Under the pieces are notes generated by a model, which worked only from the letters and a program-made list of their open reading frames with translations, was not told the origin of the DNA and made no database searches. Of a stretch of DNA of 64,000 nt, positions 7,934 through 16,533 are shown piece after piece. The DNA comes from Spirosoma luteum DSM 19990 (GTDB lineage: Bacteria; Bacteroidota; Bacteroidia; Cytophagales; Spirosomataceae). The first letter of the stretch is position 1, and each line of letters begins with the position of its first letter. The stretch spans positions 868,001 through 932,000 of the forward strand of contig NZ_KB893245.1 of assembly GCF_000374065.1 (NCBI RefSeq), in the 5' to 3' direction. Made by a program: the position numbers and the translations under genes.

Positions 7934-9029
7934 CGCTGTGCAGGAATTCCATGATGTCGCCGTCCTGCACGATGTATTCTTTGCCTTCTACGGCCAGTTT
8001 GCCCGCTTCACGAACACCCGCTTCTGTTTTGAACTGCGAGAAATCGGGAAGTTTCATCACCTGCGCCCGAATGAATTTCCGCTCGAAGTCGGAGTGGATA
8101 ACACCGGCTGCCTGGGGTGCTTTCCAGCCCCGGTGAATGGTCCAGGCGCGTACTTCTTTAACGCCGGCGGTGAAGTAGGTAATCAATCCCAATAGTTTGT
8201 AAGATGCTTTGATAAGCTTGCTGAGCCCCGATTCAGTCAGACTGTACTCACCCAGGAACAACTCCCGCTCTTCGGGATCTTCCATTTCGGCAATCTGCGA
8301 TTCAATACCGGCACTGATAACAATTACTTCGGCTCCTTCATTTTTTACGGCTTCCTGTAAAGCATCGGAATACGCATTTCCGTTGGGTAGCGAGCCTTCA
8401 TCTACGTTGGCGACGTAAATAACCGGCTTCACCGTGAGCAGGGAAATGTCGCCAATGGCCGCTTCGCGCTCTTCGGGTGATACCTGCACCGTACGCGCAC
8501 TCTGACCTGCTTCCAGCGCCGTTTTAAACCGCTTCAGGATTTCCAGTTCCGACTTTGCTTTGGCATCGCCTACCTGAGCCGCTTTCTGGATTTTCTGAAT
8601 TTTCTTGTCAACGGCTTCCAGGTCTTTCAACTGGAGTTCGGCATCAATAATTTCTTTATCCGAAACGGGATTAACCTTGCCTTCTACGTGAACGATGTTA
8701 TCGTCCTCAAAACACCGGATAACGTGAACGATGGCGTCCACCTCCCGAATATTGGCCAGAAATTTGTTACCCAAACCAGCTCCCTGACTGGCTCCTTTTA
8801 CCAGCCCCGCAATATCGACAAACTCAATAATGGTGGGCACCACTTTCTGGGGTTTCACCAGCCCTTCCAGGGTATCCAGCCGCTCGTCGGGAACGGTTAC
8901 GACGCCCACATTTGGTTCTATTGTGCAGAATGGATAATTGGCGGCCTCGGCCTTTCCACTCGATATTGCGTTAAACAGGGTGGATTTGCCCACGTTAGGC
9001 AAGCCCACAATTCCACATTGAAGTCCCAT
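7929..9029 (-). CDS. ychF: Ribosome-binding ATPase YchF
   Basis: This 366-residue protein has the Obg-related G domain with P-loop GLPNVGKST at residues 8-16, a DIAGLVKGA G3 motif and NVDE in place of NKxD, the change linked to ATP rather than GTP preference in YchF. A coiled-coil insert (about 130-200) and a C-terminal TGS domain (KEVRAWTIHRG onward) follow. Length and domain order fit the family exactly. In other bacteria YchF binds ribosomes and affects oxidative-stress responses. The start codon is preceded by an octamer repeat at 9041-9056, so its leader contains that repeat. Confidence 0.97.
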   Translation of the reverse strand: MGLQCGIVGLPNVGKSTLFNAISSGKAEAANYPFCTIEPNVGVVTVPDERLDTLEGLVKPQKVVPTIIEFVDIAGLVKGASQGAGLGNKFLANIREVDAIVHVIRCFEDDNIVHVEGKVNPVSDKEIIDAELQLKDLEAVDKKIQKIQKAAQVGDAKAKSELEILKRFKTALEAGQSARTVQVSPEEREAAIGDISLLTVKPVIYVANVDEGSLPNGNAYSDALQEAVKNEGAEVIVISAGIESQIAEMEDPEERELFLGEYSLTESGLSKLIKASYKLLGLITYFTAGVKEVRAWTIHRGWKAPQAAGVIHSDFERKFIRAQVMKLPDFSQFKTEAGVREAGKLAVEGKEYIVQDGDIMEFLHSA

Positions 9030-9040
9030 AAATTGTTGTG

Positions 9041-9056
9041 AAAGAGTGAATGAGTG
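9041..9056 (+). repeat. Two copies of an octamer repeat (AAAGAGTG type)
   Basis: AAAGAGTG (9041-9048) is followed directly by AATGAGTG (9049-9056). The same octamer family forms the large inverted repeats at 15155-15238 and 40189-40284. It lies 12 bases before the ychF start, read in the opposite sense. Confidence 0.6.
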
Positions 9057-9187
9057 AACGTCTGGCCTATCCGCATATCTTTTCCTGTATAGACGATCTG
9101 CTGTTCATCCGTTCAATTGTCTGCTCTTTTATTTTTCGCAAAAATACAACCGTAACGGCGGACCACCGCAACGACGAACAGCAAAAA

Positions 9188-9212
9188 AAGCCTTTGGCGT
9201 GTCCAAAGGCTT
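9188..9212 (-). terminator. Rho-independent terminator for the PUR-domain gene
   Basis: Read on the minus strand a 10-bp stem, AAGCCTTTGG with its complement, is followed by seven T residues. It lies about 70 bases after the stop of the gene at 9283-9609. Confidence 0.85.
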
Positions 9213-9282
9213 CGGGTAAGTACGGTTGGTTAATAAATTGGTTTCTAGTAAAGTCTACCTCATCTAGTGCCTGTTAGTTTAG

Positions 9283-9609
9283 TTACTCCCATTTCAATTC
9301 GCTGGCGAAGTCGTCCTGCTCGCTGCGTTCGCGCTGGGCTAGCTGCGTAAAATCTACTTCGGGCATCAGTTCCGTTTTTACGTGTTCTACGGTTTCCTGA
9401 AGGGCCTCGATAAACTTGTCGAAATCTTCCTTGTACAGAAAAATCTTGTGTTTTTCGTAGGTAAACCCCTCGCCCTGCGGATGCCGTCGGCTCTCCGTAA
9501 TGGTCAGGTAATAATCATTGGCACGGGTTGCTTTAACGTCGAAGAAATACGTTCGTTTGCCCGCCCGGACCCGATTCGAATAGATTTTTTCCCGGTCTCT
9601 TTCGTCCAC
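9283..9609 (-). CDS. PUR-alpha-like nucleic-acid-binding protein (DUF3276)
   Basis: This 108-residue protein consists essentially of one PUR repeat: KIYSNRVRAGKRTYFFDVK, then DYYLTITESRR and KHKIFLYKEDFDKFIEAL. The last 25 residues are acidic. This is the DUF3276 family, found throughout Bacteroidota; a homologue from Borrelia binds DNA and RNA. It is likely a small abundant nucleic-acid-binding regulator, but the target is unknown. The gene is monocistronic with its own terminator at 9188-9212. A near-consensus promoter (TTG, 18 bases, TACTTTAG) lies on the minus strand upstream of the start. Confidence 0.9.
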   Translation of the reverse strand: MDERDREKIYSNRVRAGKRTYFFDVKATRANDYYLTITESRRHPQGEGFTYEKHKIFLYKEDFDKFIEALQETVEHVKTELMPEVDFTQLAQRERSEQDDFASELKWE

Positions 9610-9758
9610 AATAAATAGGGTTTAATCAGTATATGACCACTAAAGTACGGGCATTCGCGAAAGAACAAAAAGATTGCTCATAAATATATTTTGGGGACAT
9701 ATAACCGCAAAAATGAATTGAGTTGTGGAGAACATTCCACAGTTTTTCGCCTGATTGC

Positions 9759-9789
9759 TTGCTCGTGAAGGGCGTAAAAGCTATCTTTG
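9759..9789 (+). promoter_or_regulatory. Bacteroidota-type promoter for rlpA
   Basis: TTG at 9759-9761, 20 bases, then TATCTTTG at 9782-9789, an exact match to TTG/TAnnTTTG. Transcription would begin near 9795, which rules out the TTG codon at 9787 as the start of the next gene. Confidence 0.75.
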
Positions 9790-9828
9790 TTTTATAGGAA
9801 TTGCACTTTTTGGAGGCAGGTAGTATGT

Positions 9829-10320
9829 ATGACGTTTATCAGCGTACGACCCGCCTATTTTTTTCACGTAACCAAAAGCTGTATGAATGTAATCATGTCC
9901 CTTATGTTGTTCTTTAGCAGCATAAGCCCGACGGGGGCCTTACCGGGCCTCATACAGAAAGGCAAAGCGTCTTTTTATGCCAAAAAGTTTACGGGTCGGA
10001 AAACGGCCTATGGCGAACGTGTCAATCCTGATGCGCTCGAAGGTGCCCACCGTCACCTGCCCCTGAACACGCTTGTTGAAGTGACCAACCTAAGCAATAA
10101 CCGTTCAGTAATTGTACGAATCAATGATAGAGGGCCATTTGCCAAAGGTCGCGTCATTGATTTAACGTATGCCGCTGCCAAGTCGCTTGGCATGATTTCA
10201 AGCGGCATTGCCACCGTATCGCTCCGGGTTGTCGACAAGGGTAAACGCGCCGTAGCGCTCGCTCCTTCCATCTTCGATGTGCCCGTAGCTTTCCAGCCCC
10301 AACTGGAACCTGCCCTGTAG
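9829..10320 (+). CDS. rlpA: RlpA-like septal-ring lytic transglycosylase family protein
   Basis: A double-psi beta-barrel domain of the RlpA type fills the second half: GKASFYAKKFTGRKTAYGE, then LPLNTLVEVTNL and IVRINDRGPFAKGRVIDL. RlpA proteins cleave peptidoglycan lacking stem peptides or bind such glycans at the septum. The ATG at 9829 follows a GGAGG at about 9813; an ATG at 9883 (MNVIMSLMLFFSSISPTGA) also makes a plausible signal peptide start. The promoter at 9759-9789 excludes earlier starts. The C-terminal SPOR domain found in longer RlpA proteins is missing, as in many Bacteroidota versions. A terminator follows at 10349-10409. Confidence 0.85.
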   Translation: MTFISVRPAYFFHVTKSCMNVIMSLMLFFSSISPTGALPGLIQKGKASFYAKKFTGRKTAYGERVNPDALEGAHRHLPLNTLVEVTNLSNNRSVIVRINDRGPFAKGRVIDLTYAAAKSLGMISSGIATVSLRVVDKGKRAVALAPSIFDVPVAFQPQLEPAL

Positions 10321-10348
10321 CCTGTCTGCCCAAACACAATCAGACCTA

Positions 10349-10409
10349 CCGAACCGTTCGCTATTTCCCCGTGCAATTCCTGTCGGAGATGTCGAACGGT
10401 TCGGTTTTT
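10349..10409 (+). terminator. Inverted-repeat terminator after rlpA
   Basis: CCGAACCGTTCG at 10349-10360 and its perfect complement at 10393-10404 are followed by TTTTT. The loop is long, 32 bases. Confidence 0.7.
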
Positions 10410-10481
10410 ACGTTAAATTGGTAGGGAAACGAAAGGCTGAATTTATCGTTCATCTCCCTTTCTTTCCACTTCGGTCTACTT

Positions 10482-11393
10482 ATGAAACAAACGCTCAATC
10501 TGGGTCAGGTACGTTCCTACGGCAACGTCGAATTTCTGGCCCGTCAGTTAGTCGAAGGTTTTATTACCGGGCTTCATAAATCGCCTTTTCACGGGTTCTC
10601 CGTCGAATTTGCCGAACACCGGCTTTATAATACCGGCGAAACAACCCGGCACATTGACTGGAAAGTGTTTGGTAAAACGGAGAAGCTGTTCGTAAAGCGC
10701 TACGAAGAAGAAACCAATCTGCGCTGTCACCTGCTCATCGATACGTCTTCTTCCATGTATTATCCGGAGGAAAATTACGGTAAAATGACCTTCAGTGTCA
10801 TGGCGGCTGCCTGCCTGGCGTATATGCTCCAGCGGCAGAAAGATGCGGTGAGCCTGACTACCTTTGCCGACCAGATTGATGTGCAGACACCCATCAAATC
10901 AACGCCTTCGCACGTTCATAAGCTATTTACACAGCTGGACCAGTTGATGCAGCAACCCAGGCCGTTGCGCCGAACGGCAGCCGCTGATGTGATTCACCAG
11001 GTAGCCGAGAAAATCAACAAACGGTCGCTGGTCGTGATTTTCAGCGATATGTTCGATAACAGCGAAAATGCCGACGCATTGTTTTCGGCACTTCAGCACC
11101 TGCGCCATAACCTGCACGAGGTACTGATTTTTCACGTAACCGATAAAAAGACGGAAGAGGAGTTTGCTTTTGATGAGCGGCCGTATGAATTCATCGACCT
11201 CGAAACGGGGGAGACGGTAAAACTCCAGCCGGGGCAGGTTCGTGACACGTACCAGCAAGCCGTAAAGTCCTACTTTCAGGAGTTGAAAATGCGGTGCGGT
11301 CAATACAAAATAGACTTCGTGGAAGCGGATATTGCGCAGGGATTCGACCAGATTCTGAATTCCTACCTGGTGAAACGCACGAAGATGAGGTAA
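10482..11393 (+). CDS. DUF58 domain protein (first of two)
   Basis: This 303-residue soluble protein carries the DUF58 core GFSVEFAEHRLYNTGE and TRHIDWKVFGKTEKLFVKRY, then a VWA-like fold with LLIDTSSSMYYP (a DxSxS metal site) and later SLVVIFSDMFDN. DUF58 proteins usually work with MoxR-type AAA ATPases in complex assembly or stress pathways. No MoxR gene lies beside this copy. A second, shorter DUF58 gene is at 20643-21503 in a Bat operon. This gene converges on the thioredoxin-like gene with a 12-base gap and no obvious terminator between them. Confidence 0.88.
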   Translation: MKQTLNLGQVRSYGNVEFLARQLVEGFITGLHKSPFHGFSVEFAEHRLYNTGETTRHIDWKVFGKTEKLFVKRYEEETNLRCHLLIDTSSSMYYPEENYGKMTFSVMAAACLAYMLQRQKDAVSLTTFADQIDVQTPIKSTPSHVHKLFTQLDQLMQQPRPLRRTAAADVIHQVAEKINKRSLVVIFSDMFDNSENADALFSALQHLRHNLHEVLIFHVTDKKTEEEFAFDERPYEFIDLETGETVKLQPGQVRDTYQQAVKSYFQELKMRCGQYKIDFVEADIAQGFDQILNSYLVKRTKMR

Positions 11394-11405
11394 TAATAGC
11401 AGAAG

Positions 11406-12890
11406 CTATTTCTTCACACTTGCCTTGGCATTGGTTGGGGCCGCATCCGTTTTCTTACCGGCCTGCTGCCGTTTCTGGAAGAGGATAAAATCCTCGATTT
11501 GTTCGGCGGGTAGTTTGTGGGCTAGTATCTTCTTGTTTTTATCGAGAACGTTGACCGTTGGCGTAGTGAACACATCGAACTGATTGCGGAAGTCATTCTT
11601 ATGGGCGAAATCGTAGCCATGGATGGCTTTGCCAAGCTTGAACTCTTTGATAAATTTCTTCCACTCTTCCGGGCTTTGGTCAATGGCAATGGCCAGTACT
11701 TCAACGCCTTTGCCTTTATAGTCATCAATCAGTTTTTTCAGCTTGGGCGCGCTTTCCCGGCAATGGCCACAGGTGGGGGAGTAGAAGAAAACAACGGTGT
11801 AGTCGGCCTTTATAGCCGAAAGGTTAATGGGTCGGCGAAGGGTGTCGCTTACAATGGGCGACTGCATCGTTTTGCCGACCAGATTGGGTTTGATGGCCGC
11901 TACCCGTTCGCCAATGGCCTTTAGAGTAGATGAATCCGATACAGTCATAATACCCGTTTTGTAATATTTCTCGAACATGTGAACAAACAGTCCTTCCGTA
12001 CCCATCACTTTGGGTTGCTCGTACTGACTTGTGATGTAGTAAATGGTGTAGTACTTGATGTCGGTGTTTTTCCCGGCAATGGCTTTATTCACGATAAAAT
12101 CTGCTTCCTTAATCAGAGAATCGGGTACCTGCACTGTCAACTCTTTGATGTACCGCTCAATTTTGCTCTGTAAAAAAGGCGTTCTGACAAAACGCTCATC
12201 GGAGAAGTCAAAATCATCCCAGAAGTGGTCTTTATAATAGTTGAAAACCCAGATGGAATCCGGACGGCCGTTGGCTGCTTTGGGAGCAGGTGGTATCTCC
12301 GGCTCGGCGGTGGCTTTAAATAGTTTAGCCGCGAAGGCGGTCGGGTTATCGGTCAAAAACTGCGCACGATACTCATTCGCCTGCTTCTGAAGGTCGCTCA
12401 GCTGCTTGTTGAGCAGAGCCGACGATGCGGCATCAGTACGCATTTTCTTCTGCATGGTGATGGCCTGCGCTTCTTCCGAAAATTTGCCTAGTTTCTGCTG
12501 ATAGGCATAGAATAATTCATTTTCTTTCGAGCCACTGATTTTCATCGCGTTGATGATAGAAGCCGTATCGGTATCAAAAGAAAACTGCTGGTCATCCGTA
12601 ATTAGCAACTGCATATAACCCTTTCCTGGAACTACGACAAGGAATAGACCCTGGGGCAGGCTTTTTTTACCGGCAAAAACCATGTTTCCGGCTCCATCTA
12701 CGCGGGCCGTGTCTTTAGGGATATACTGAGTAGCCCCAAAGTAGTGCGCCAATACGCAGGTAGTGTCTTTTAACCCCGTGATATGGCCCGTTATCTTGAA
12801 GCCGTCGGAGGGTGCCTGAGCCGTAGATTGGGCCTGCGCTACCGACAATGAAAGGAATCCGGCAAGCAAGGCCAGTAGGAGGTTCTTCAT
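11406..12890 (-). CDS. TlpA-like thiol-disulfide oxidoreductase (DUF4369/DUF5106 fusion)
   Basis: This 494-residue exported protein has a clear signal peptide (MKNLLLALLAGFLSLSVAQA). A DUF4369-type beta domain covers about residues 30-130 (FKITGHITGLKDTTCVLAHY), a helical DUF5106 region the middle, and a thioredoxin fold the end with the redox motif CGHC near residue 373 (FFYSPTCGHCRESAPKL). It probably reduces or isomerises disulfides in the periplasm. The tail is Lys/Ala rich. The gene is monocistronic. The 294 bases between its start and the pfkA end hold no gene I can support. Confidence 0.9.
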   Translation of the reverse strand: MKNLLLALLAGFLSLSVAQAQSTAQAPSDGFKITGHITGLKDTTCVLAHYFGATQYIPKDTARVDGAGNMVFAGKKSLPQGLFLVVVPGKGYMQLLITDDQQFSFDTDTASIINAMKISGSKENELFYAYQQKLGKFSEEAQAITMQKKMRTDAASSALLNKQLSDLQKQANEYRAQFLTDNPTAFAAKLFKATAEPEIPPAPKAANGRPDSIWVFNYYKDHFWDDFDFSDERFVRTPFLQSKIERYIKELTVQVPDSLIKEADFIVNKAIAGKNTDIKYYTIYYITSQYEQPKVMGTEGLFVHMFEKYYKTGIMTVSDSSTLKAIGERVAAIKPNLVGKTMQSPIVSDTLRRPINLSAIKADYTVVFFYSPTCGHCRESAPKLKKLIDDYKGKGVEVLAIAIDQSPEEWKKFIKEFKLGKAIHGYDFAHKNDFRNQFDVFTTPTVNVLDKNKKILAHKLPAEQIEDFILFQKRQQAGKKTDAAPTNAKASVKK

Positions 12891-13184
12891 ACAAGAGGGT
12901 GTATAGCCTGGTAAAAAAGAGTAAAATGGGTGGTGATACGATAGGTCTGCTGGTTAACACATTGCCTACAAAACGCTTGCCATACCGGTTATAGTCTGTG
13001 GTTTTGTTGTTTTCCGCTCCCTTATTGGTACGAATGCCGACAAGAGCACTGCCTAACAGGGTTCCATAACGCCCGGCAGTTCGGAGCCGTGCATAACAGA
13101 TAAGTCTCTTATAGACACAGAACCCGCACGCGGCCAGCCTGCTAATGGATAAAAGCGATACGCGGCTTGCCGGGCAGTGGATTA

Positions 13185-14159
13185 TTATACGGACAGAATC
13201 TTCACCATTCTGAGCAAATCTTCACTAATGGGCTTGGGTAAACGGATGGTATCGCGGAAAGGCGTATACACCAGTTCATTGTTGACAATACCGGCCATTA
13301 CGTTCTGCTCACCATTCATGAGGCCCTCCATAGCACCCAGGCCCAGGCGGCTGGCCAGAATACGATCATAGGCCGTTGGAACGCCCCCCCGCTGAATGTG
13401 CCCCAGTGTGGTCACCCGCATGTCGATGTCGGGTTGTACCTGCTGCCGGATCTTCTCGGCAATATCACTGGCGTTACCTGCTTCTTCGCCTTCCGCAATA
13501 ACCACGATGGATGATGATTTCTGGCGGCTCCACCCCGATTTCAGAATTTCAATTACCTCGGGAATGGGCGTAAGTACTTCCGGAACCATAACCATTTCGG
13601 CTCCGCCCGCAATACCTGATTGAATGGCGATATAGCCCGAATCGCGCCCCATTACCTCAATGAAAAAGATGCGGTCGTGCGAGTCGGCGGTATCGCGGAT
13701 TTTGTCGATAGCTTCCAGCGCGGTGTTAACGGCGGTATCGAAGCCAATGGTATAATCTGTACCGTAAAGGTCATTGTCAATCGTACCAGGGGCGCCAACC
13801 GTGGGTATACCGAATTCATCGAAAAAAAGGGTGGCTCCAGTAAATGTTCCATTACCACCAATGGCGACCAGGCCTTCTATGTCAAATTTTTTGAGTTGTT
13901 CGTAAGCTTTGGCCCGTCCTTCGGGAGTCATGAACTCTTTACTCCGGGCCGATTTCAGGATAGTCCCACCCCGCTGTACGATGTTACTAACCGAGTGAGA
14001 GGTCATCTGAAAAATATCACCACTTATCATTCCGTTATACCCCCGGCGGATACCAAACACTTCAATACCATGGTAAACCGCCCCCCGGACAACGGCCCGG
14101 ATGCAGGCGTTCATACCCGGTGCATCGCCACCTGAAGTAAAAACAGCTATTCGTTTCAT
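13185..14159 (-). CDS. pfkA: ATP-dependent 6-phosphofructokinase
   Basis: This 324-residue enzyme phosphorylates fructose 6-phosphate in glycolysis. Family motifs are in order: FTSGGDAPGMNACIRAVVR at the N-terminus, GGTILKSARSKEF, the GTIDNDLYGTDYTIGFDTA active-site block, MGRDSGYIA and the GHIQRGG loop. The nucleotide loop reads GGNGT where most PfkA have GGDGS or GGDGT; the Gly that follows marks ATP rather than pyrophosphate use. The Asp-to-Asn change touches the usual Mg-coordinating position. A TAAATTTG element at 14224-14231 on the minus strand may be its promoter. Confidence 0.96.
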   Translation of the reverse strand: MKRIAVFTSGGDAPGMNACIRAVVRGAVYHGIEVFGIRRGYNGMISGDIFQMTSHSVSNIVQRGGTILKSARSKEFMTPEGRAKAYEQLKKFDIEGLVAIGGNGTFTGATLFFDEFGIPTVGAPGTIDNDLYGTDYTIGFDTAVNTALEAIDKIRDTADSHDRIFFIEVMGRDSGYIAIQSGIAGGAEMVMVPEVLTPIPEVIEILKSGWSRQKSSSIVVIAEGEEAGNASDIAEKIRQQVQPDIDMRVTTLGHIQRGGVPTAYDRILASRLGLGAMEGLMNGEQNVMAGIVNNELVYTPFRDTIRLPKPISEDLLRMVKILSV

Positions 14160-14403
14160 AGGTCAAGTCAATTTTTTAACGGAATTTCACAAAAAAGATT
14201 ACGGTGTGTTCTTTTGAACCTCGCAAATTTATTCTCATTTCCCAATCTTAAGGCATTAGGCAAGGAATTATCCTGTTGTTTTCATGCAAATTTCACAAAG
14301 GAACTTTACGAAATAACTCCATACACCGCACCTGTTCAAACTGGTTAAACGGACAGGGTCAATAAAAAATAATGCGCCTGTCGGCTAACTAGATGAAATC
14401 TGC

Positions 14404-15147
14404 TCATCGGCTTTTGAACTGGTAAGCCCGCATTAGAATCCGTCCGTGATTGGCTACTGTTGTGAGCAGGCCGAAATGGGCTACCAGTACCCTGAACCGG
14501 TCGGTAAGGGAGCGACGGTGGTGCTGCACCGATAGCCCGCCCACGAGGTATTGGCACAAGACGAAGGGCAGGAATTTAACTTTCTGAGCCGCCTTCAAAC
14601 AGCGGATTTCCCAGTCCAGATCAGCACTGAGGTTATTGAGAAGGTAATCAGGGGCAATGCTGCGTCTGGCGATAAATGCCTGATGGCAAACTTTCATACC
14701 CAAAGCCATATCGGGCCAGGTCAGGTTGGGGGGGAGTATATGGGGGGTTACCTGGCTCCGTAAACCAACCGGAGGACCGTCGTTGCGTACGAACAGAGCA
14801 TCGCTGTAATACACATCTGCCGGTGATTCGTTTGTTATAGTCAGCAGGTTTGCCAACGTTTGCGAATCATGTACTGTATCCCCCGCATTCATAAACCAGA
14901 CGTACTCACCCCGCGCCCGGTGCAGCCCTTTGTTCATAGCATCGTACAGGCCCCGGTCGGGTTCAGAAATCCAGCTGGTAATGTACTCCTTATAACGTTC
15001 GATGATGTCCAGCGTCCCATCTGTTGAACCACCATCAATCACAATATATTCATAATCGGTCGCCTGCTGCCCGATAACGCTCTGAATTGTGCGCTCCAGA
15101 AAACGTTCGGCATTGTACGTGATGGTGATGATGGAGAGGGTTGGCAC
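14404..15147 (-). CDS. Family 2 glycosyltransferase
   Basis: This 247-residue GT-A fold glycosyltransferase of the WcaA type starts LSIITITYNAERFLERTIQS, carries YIVIDGGSTDGTLDII and EPDRGLYDAMNKG, and has an AGDT metal-binding turn in FMNAGDTVHD. No membrane segments are visible, so it is a cytoplasmic sugar transferase. It is the last gene of a minus-strand block with a GT4 enzyme and two FkbM methyltransferases, pointing to exopolysaccharide or lipopolysaccharide assembly. The donor and acceptor sugars cannot be read from the sequence. Confidence 0.92.
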   Translation of the reverse strand: MPTLSIITITYNAERFLERTIQSVIGQQATDYEYIVIDGGSTDGTLDIIERYKEYITSWISEPDRGLYDAMNKGLHRARGEYVWFMNAGDTVHDSQTLANLLTITNESPADVYYSDALFVRNDGPPVGLRSQVTPHILPPNLTWPDMALGMKVCHQAFIARRSIAPDYLLNNLSADLDWEIRCLKAAQKVKFLPFVLCQYLVGGLSVQHHRRSLTDRFRVLVAHFGLLTTVANHGRILMRAYQFKSR

Positions 15148-15154
15148 AATTTAT

Positions 15155-15238
15155 AAAGAGTGAAAGAGTGAAGGAGTGAAAGACTGAAAGAGTGCATTTT
15201 TGCAAACGCTCTTTCAGTCTTTCACTCCTTCACTCTTT
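15155..15238. repeat. Octamer tandem repeat forming a 30-bp perfect inverted repeat
   Basis: Five tandem octamers of the AAAGAGTG family (15155-15194) are followed by a 14-base spacer and their mirror. The arms 15163-15192 and 15209-15238 are perfect complements over 30 bases. The right arm includes the last codons of the GT4 gene ending at 15214. It can form a very stable hairpin in either transcript. Confidence 0.9.
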
Positions 15239-16533
15239 AGTTTGTAGTATAGGTCAATATGTTGCTGTGCCACTACTTCTTCCGAAAACTGAGCTTCGGC
15301 AGATTGCCGGGCGTTTTGGCGTAAAAGTTCCGGGTTGGGGTGGGTCAGTATAAAGGCCAGTCCATCGGCGAGTTGCTGGGTGGAACCCGTATCGGCCAGA
15401 AACCCCGTTGACTCGTGATCAATCATTTCGGGAATGCCGCCCGTTCGGAAACCAACCACCGGTGTTCCACAGGCCAGTGCTTCAATAACCGTGTTGGGTA
15501 GATTGTCTTCCAGTGAGGGAACAACCAGGGCGTCGGCGGCATTATAGGCGGCTACGATATCCTCTTCACTGGTCAATAGGCCGAGGTGCCGTACCGAGTA
15601 GGGTAATTCATCAAACAGATATGAACGCCCTTTCCCAAATACCAGAATTTCGGGAGCCAGTTCCGGGTGTTGCTGGTGCAGTAAGGTCAGCGCATCGGCA
15701 AAATAGCGAAACCCTTTGCGCGTGTCCGTTACGCTGGCACTGCCAAACAAAAGCCGGGCCGAACCCGTATGGTTATCATGCCGGTCCGGCAATGCGAAAT
15801 GGGTGTTCGCTTCTGCCCGCCTGATAGGACGGAAAATACGTTGATTGATGGCATAGGGAATAACCGTGAAGGGGAACCGTTGCAGCAATGTGCCTCGCTG
15901 TGCCTCCGCAGCCAGCCACTGGCTTGGTGGTGTAAAATGAATCGATGCTTCAGCAAAAAGTTTCTTCTTCTGTTCAAAAACCTGCCTGGATAAATCCTGC
16001 TCGCCCGGTTTTTTTAGATACGGACACTGATGGCAATACGTCTGAAAATGCGTGCAGCCGCGCGAATAGTGGCACCCACCCGTAAACGCCCACTGGTCAT
16101 GCAATGTCCAGACGATGGGCTTACCCAGCGCAAAAAGAGACTGTAAACCACTAAGCGACAAAAATCCGAAGTTTATCCAGTGTAAGTGCAATACATCGGC
16201 CTGCTGAATAGCGGGGTGAAAATTAAGGTTTGCCCCGAACCGGGCGGGCGAAAACTGAAACCGTACAGATGGGTCACGTTCGTGCGGCAGGAAATACAGC
16301 CGTTCGGCTACAAACCGTCCGAAAGCGGTTTGTTCGGCCAGAAAGTTATTGGCTAAATACGTTACACCCGGTGCTACCCGGTGCTTTTCCAGCCGGTTTG
16401 GGGTGCCAACCAGCAGGGTACTCTCTATTCGCTCATCACGCCATAGCTGCTTTTGCAGGGCCCGATGCAGTCGATTTGCTGCCACGGCTGCCCCGCCAAA
16501 CAGATGATAGGTACTTAGGTGCGTAACTCTCAA
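15214..16533 (-). CDS. Family 4 glycosyltransferase
   Basis: This 439-residue GT-B enzyme has a first Rossmann domain starting MRVTHLSTYHLFGGAAVAA, with DVLHLHWINFGFLS and WTLHDQWAFTGGCHYS, the pattern of GT4 enzymes acting on lipid-linked glycans. The second domain has the E-x7-E type motif in VVPSLEDNLPNTVIEALACGTPVVGF. The final residues, LKSEGVKD, are encoded by the octamer repeat that lies across the gene end, so the repeat has extended or replaced the native C-terminus. The start overlaps the stop of the upstream FkbM gene by four bases, so the two are coupled. Confidence 0.92.
   Translation of the reverse strand: MRVTHLSTYHLFGGAAVAANRLHRALQKQLWRDERIESTLLVGTPNRLEKHRVAPGVTYLANNFLAEQTAFGRFVAERLYFLPHERDPSVRFQFSPARFGANLNFHPAIQQADVLHLHWINFGFLSLSGLQSLFALGKPIVWTLHDQWAFTGGCHYSRGCTHFQTYCHQCPYLKKPGEQDLSRQVFEQKKKLFAEASIHFTPPSQWLAAEAQRGTLLQRFPFTVIPYAINQRIFRPIRRAEANTHFALPDRHDNHTGSARLLFGSASVTDTRKGFRYFADALTLLHQQHPELAPEILVFGKGRSYLFDELPYSVRHLGLLTSEEDIVAAYNAADALVVPSLEDNLPNTVIEALACGTPVVGFRTGGIPEMIDHESTGFLADTGSTQQLADGLAFILTHPNPELLRQNARQSAEAQFSEEVVAQQHIDLYYKLKSEGVKD

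Noticed and set aside
15155-15238. CRISPR-like array
   Set aside because: The units are only eight bases, directly adjacent and followed by their mirror; there are no spacers and no cas genes nearby.
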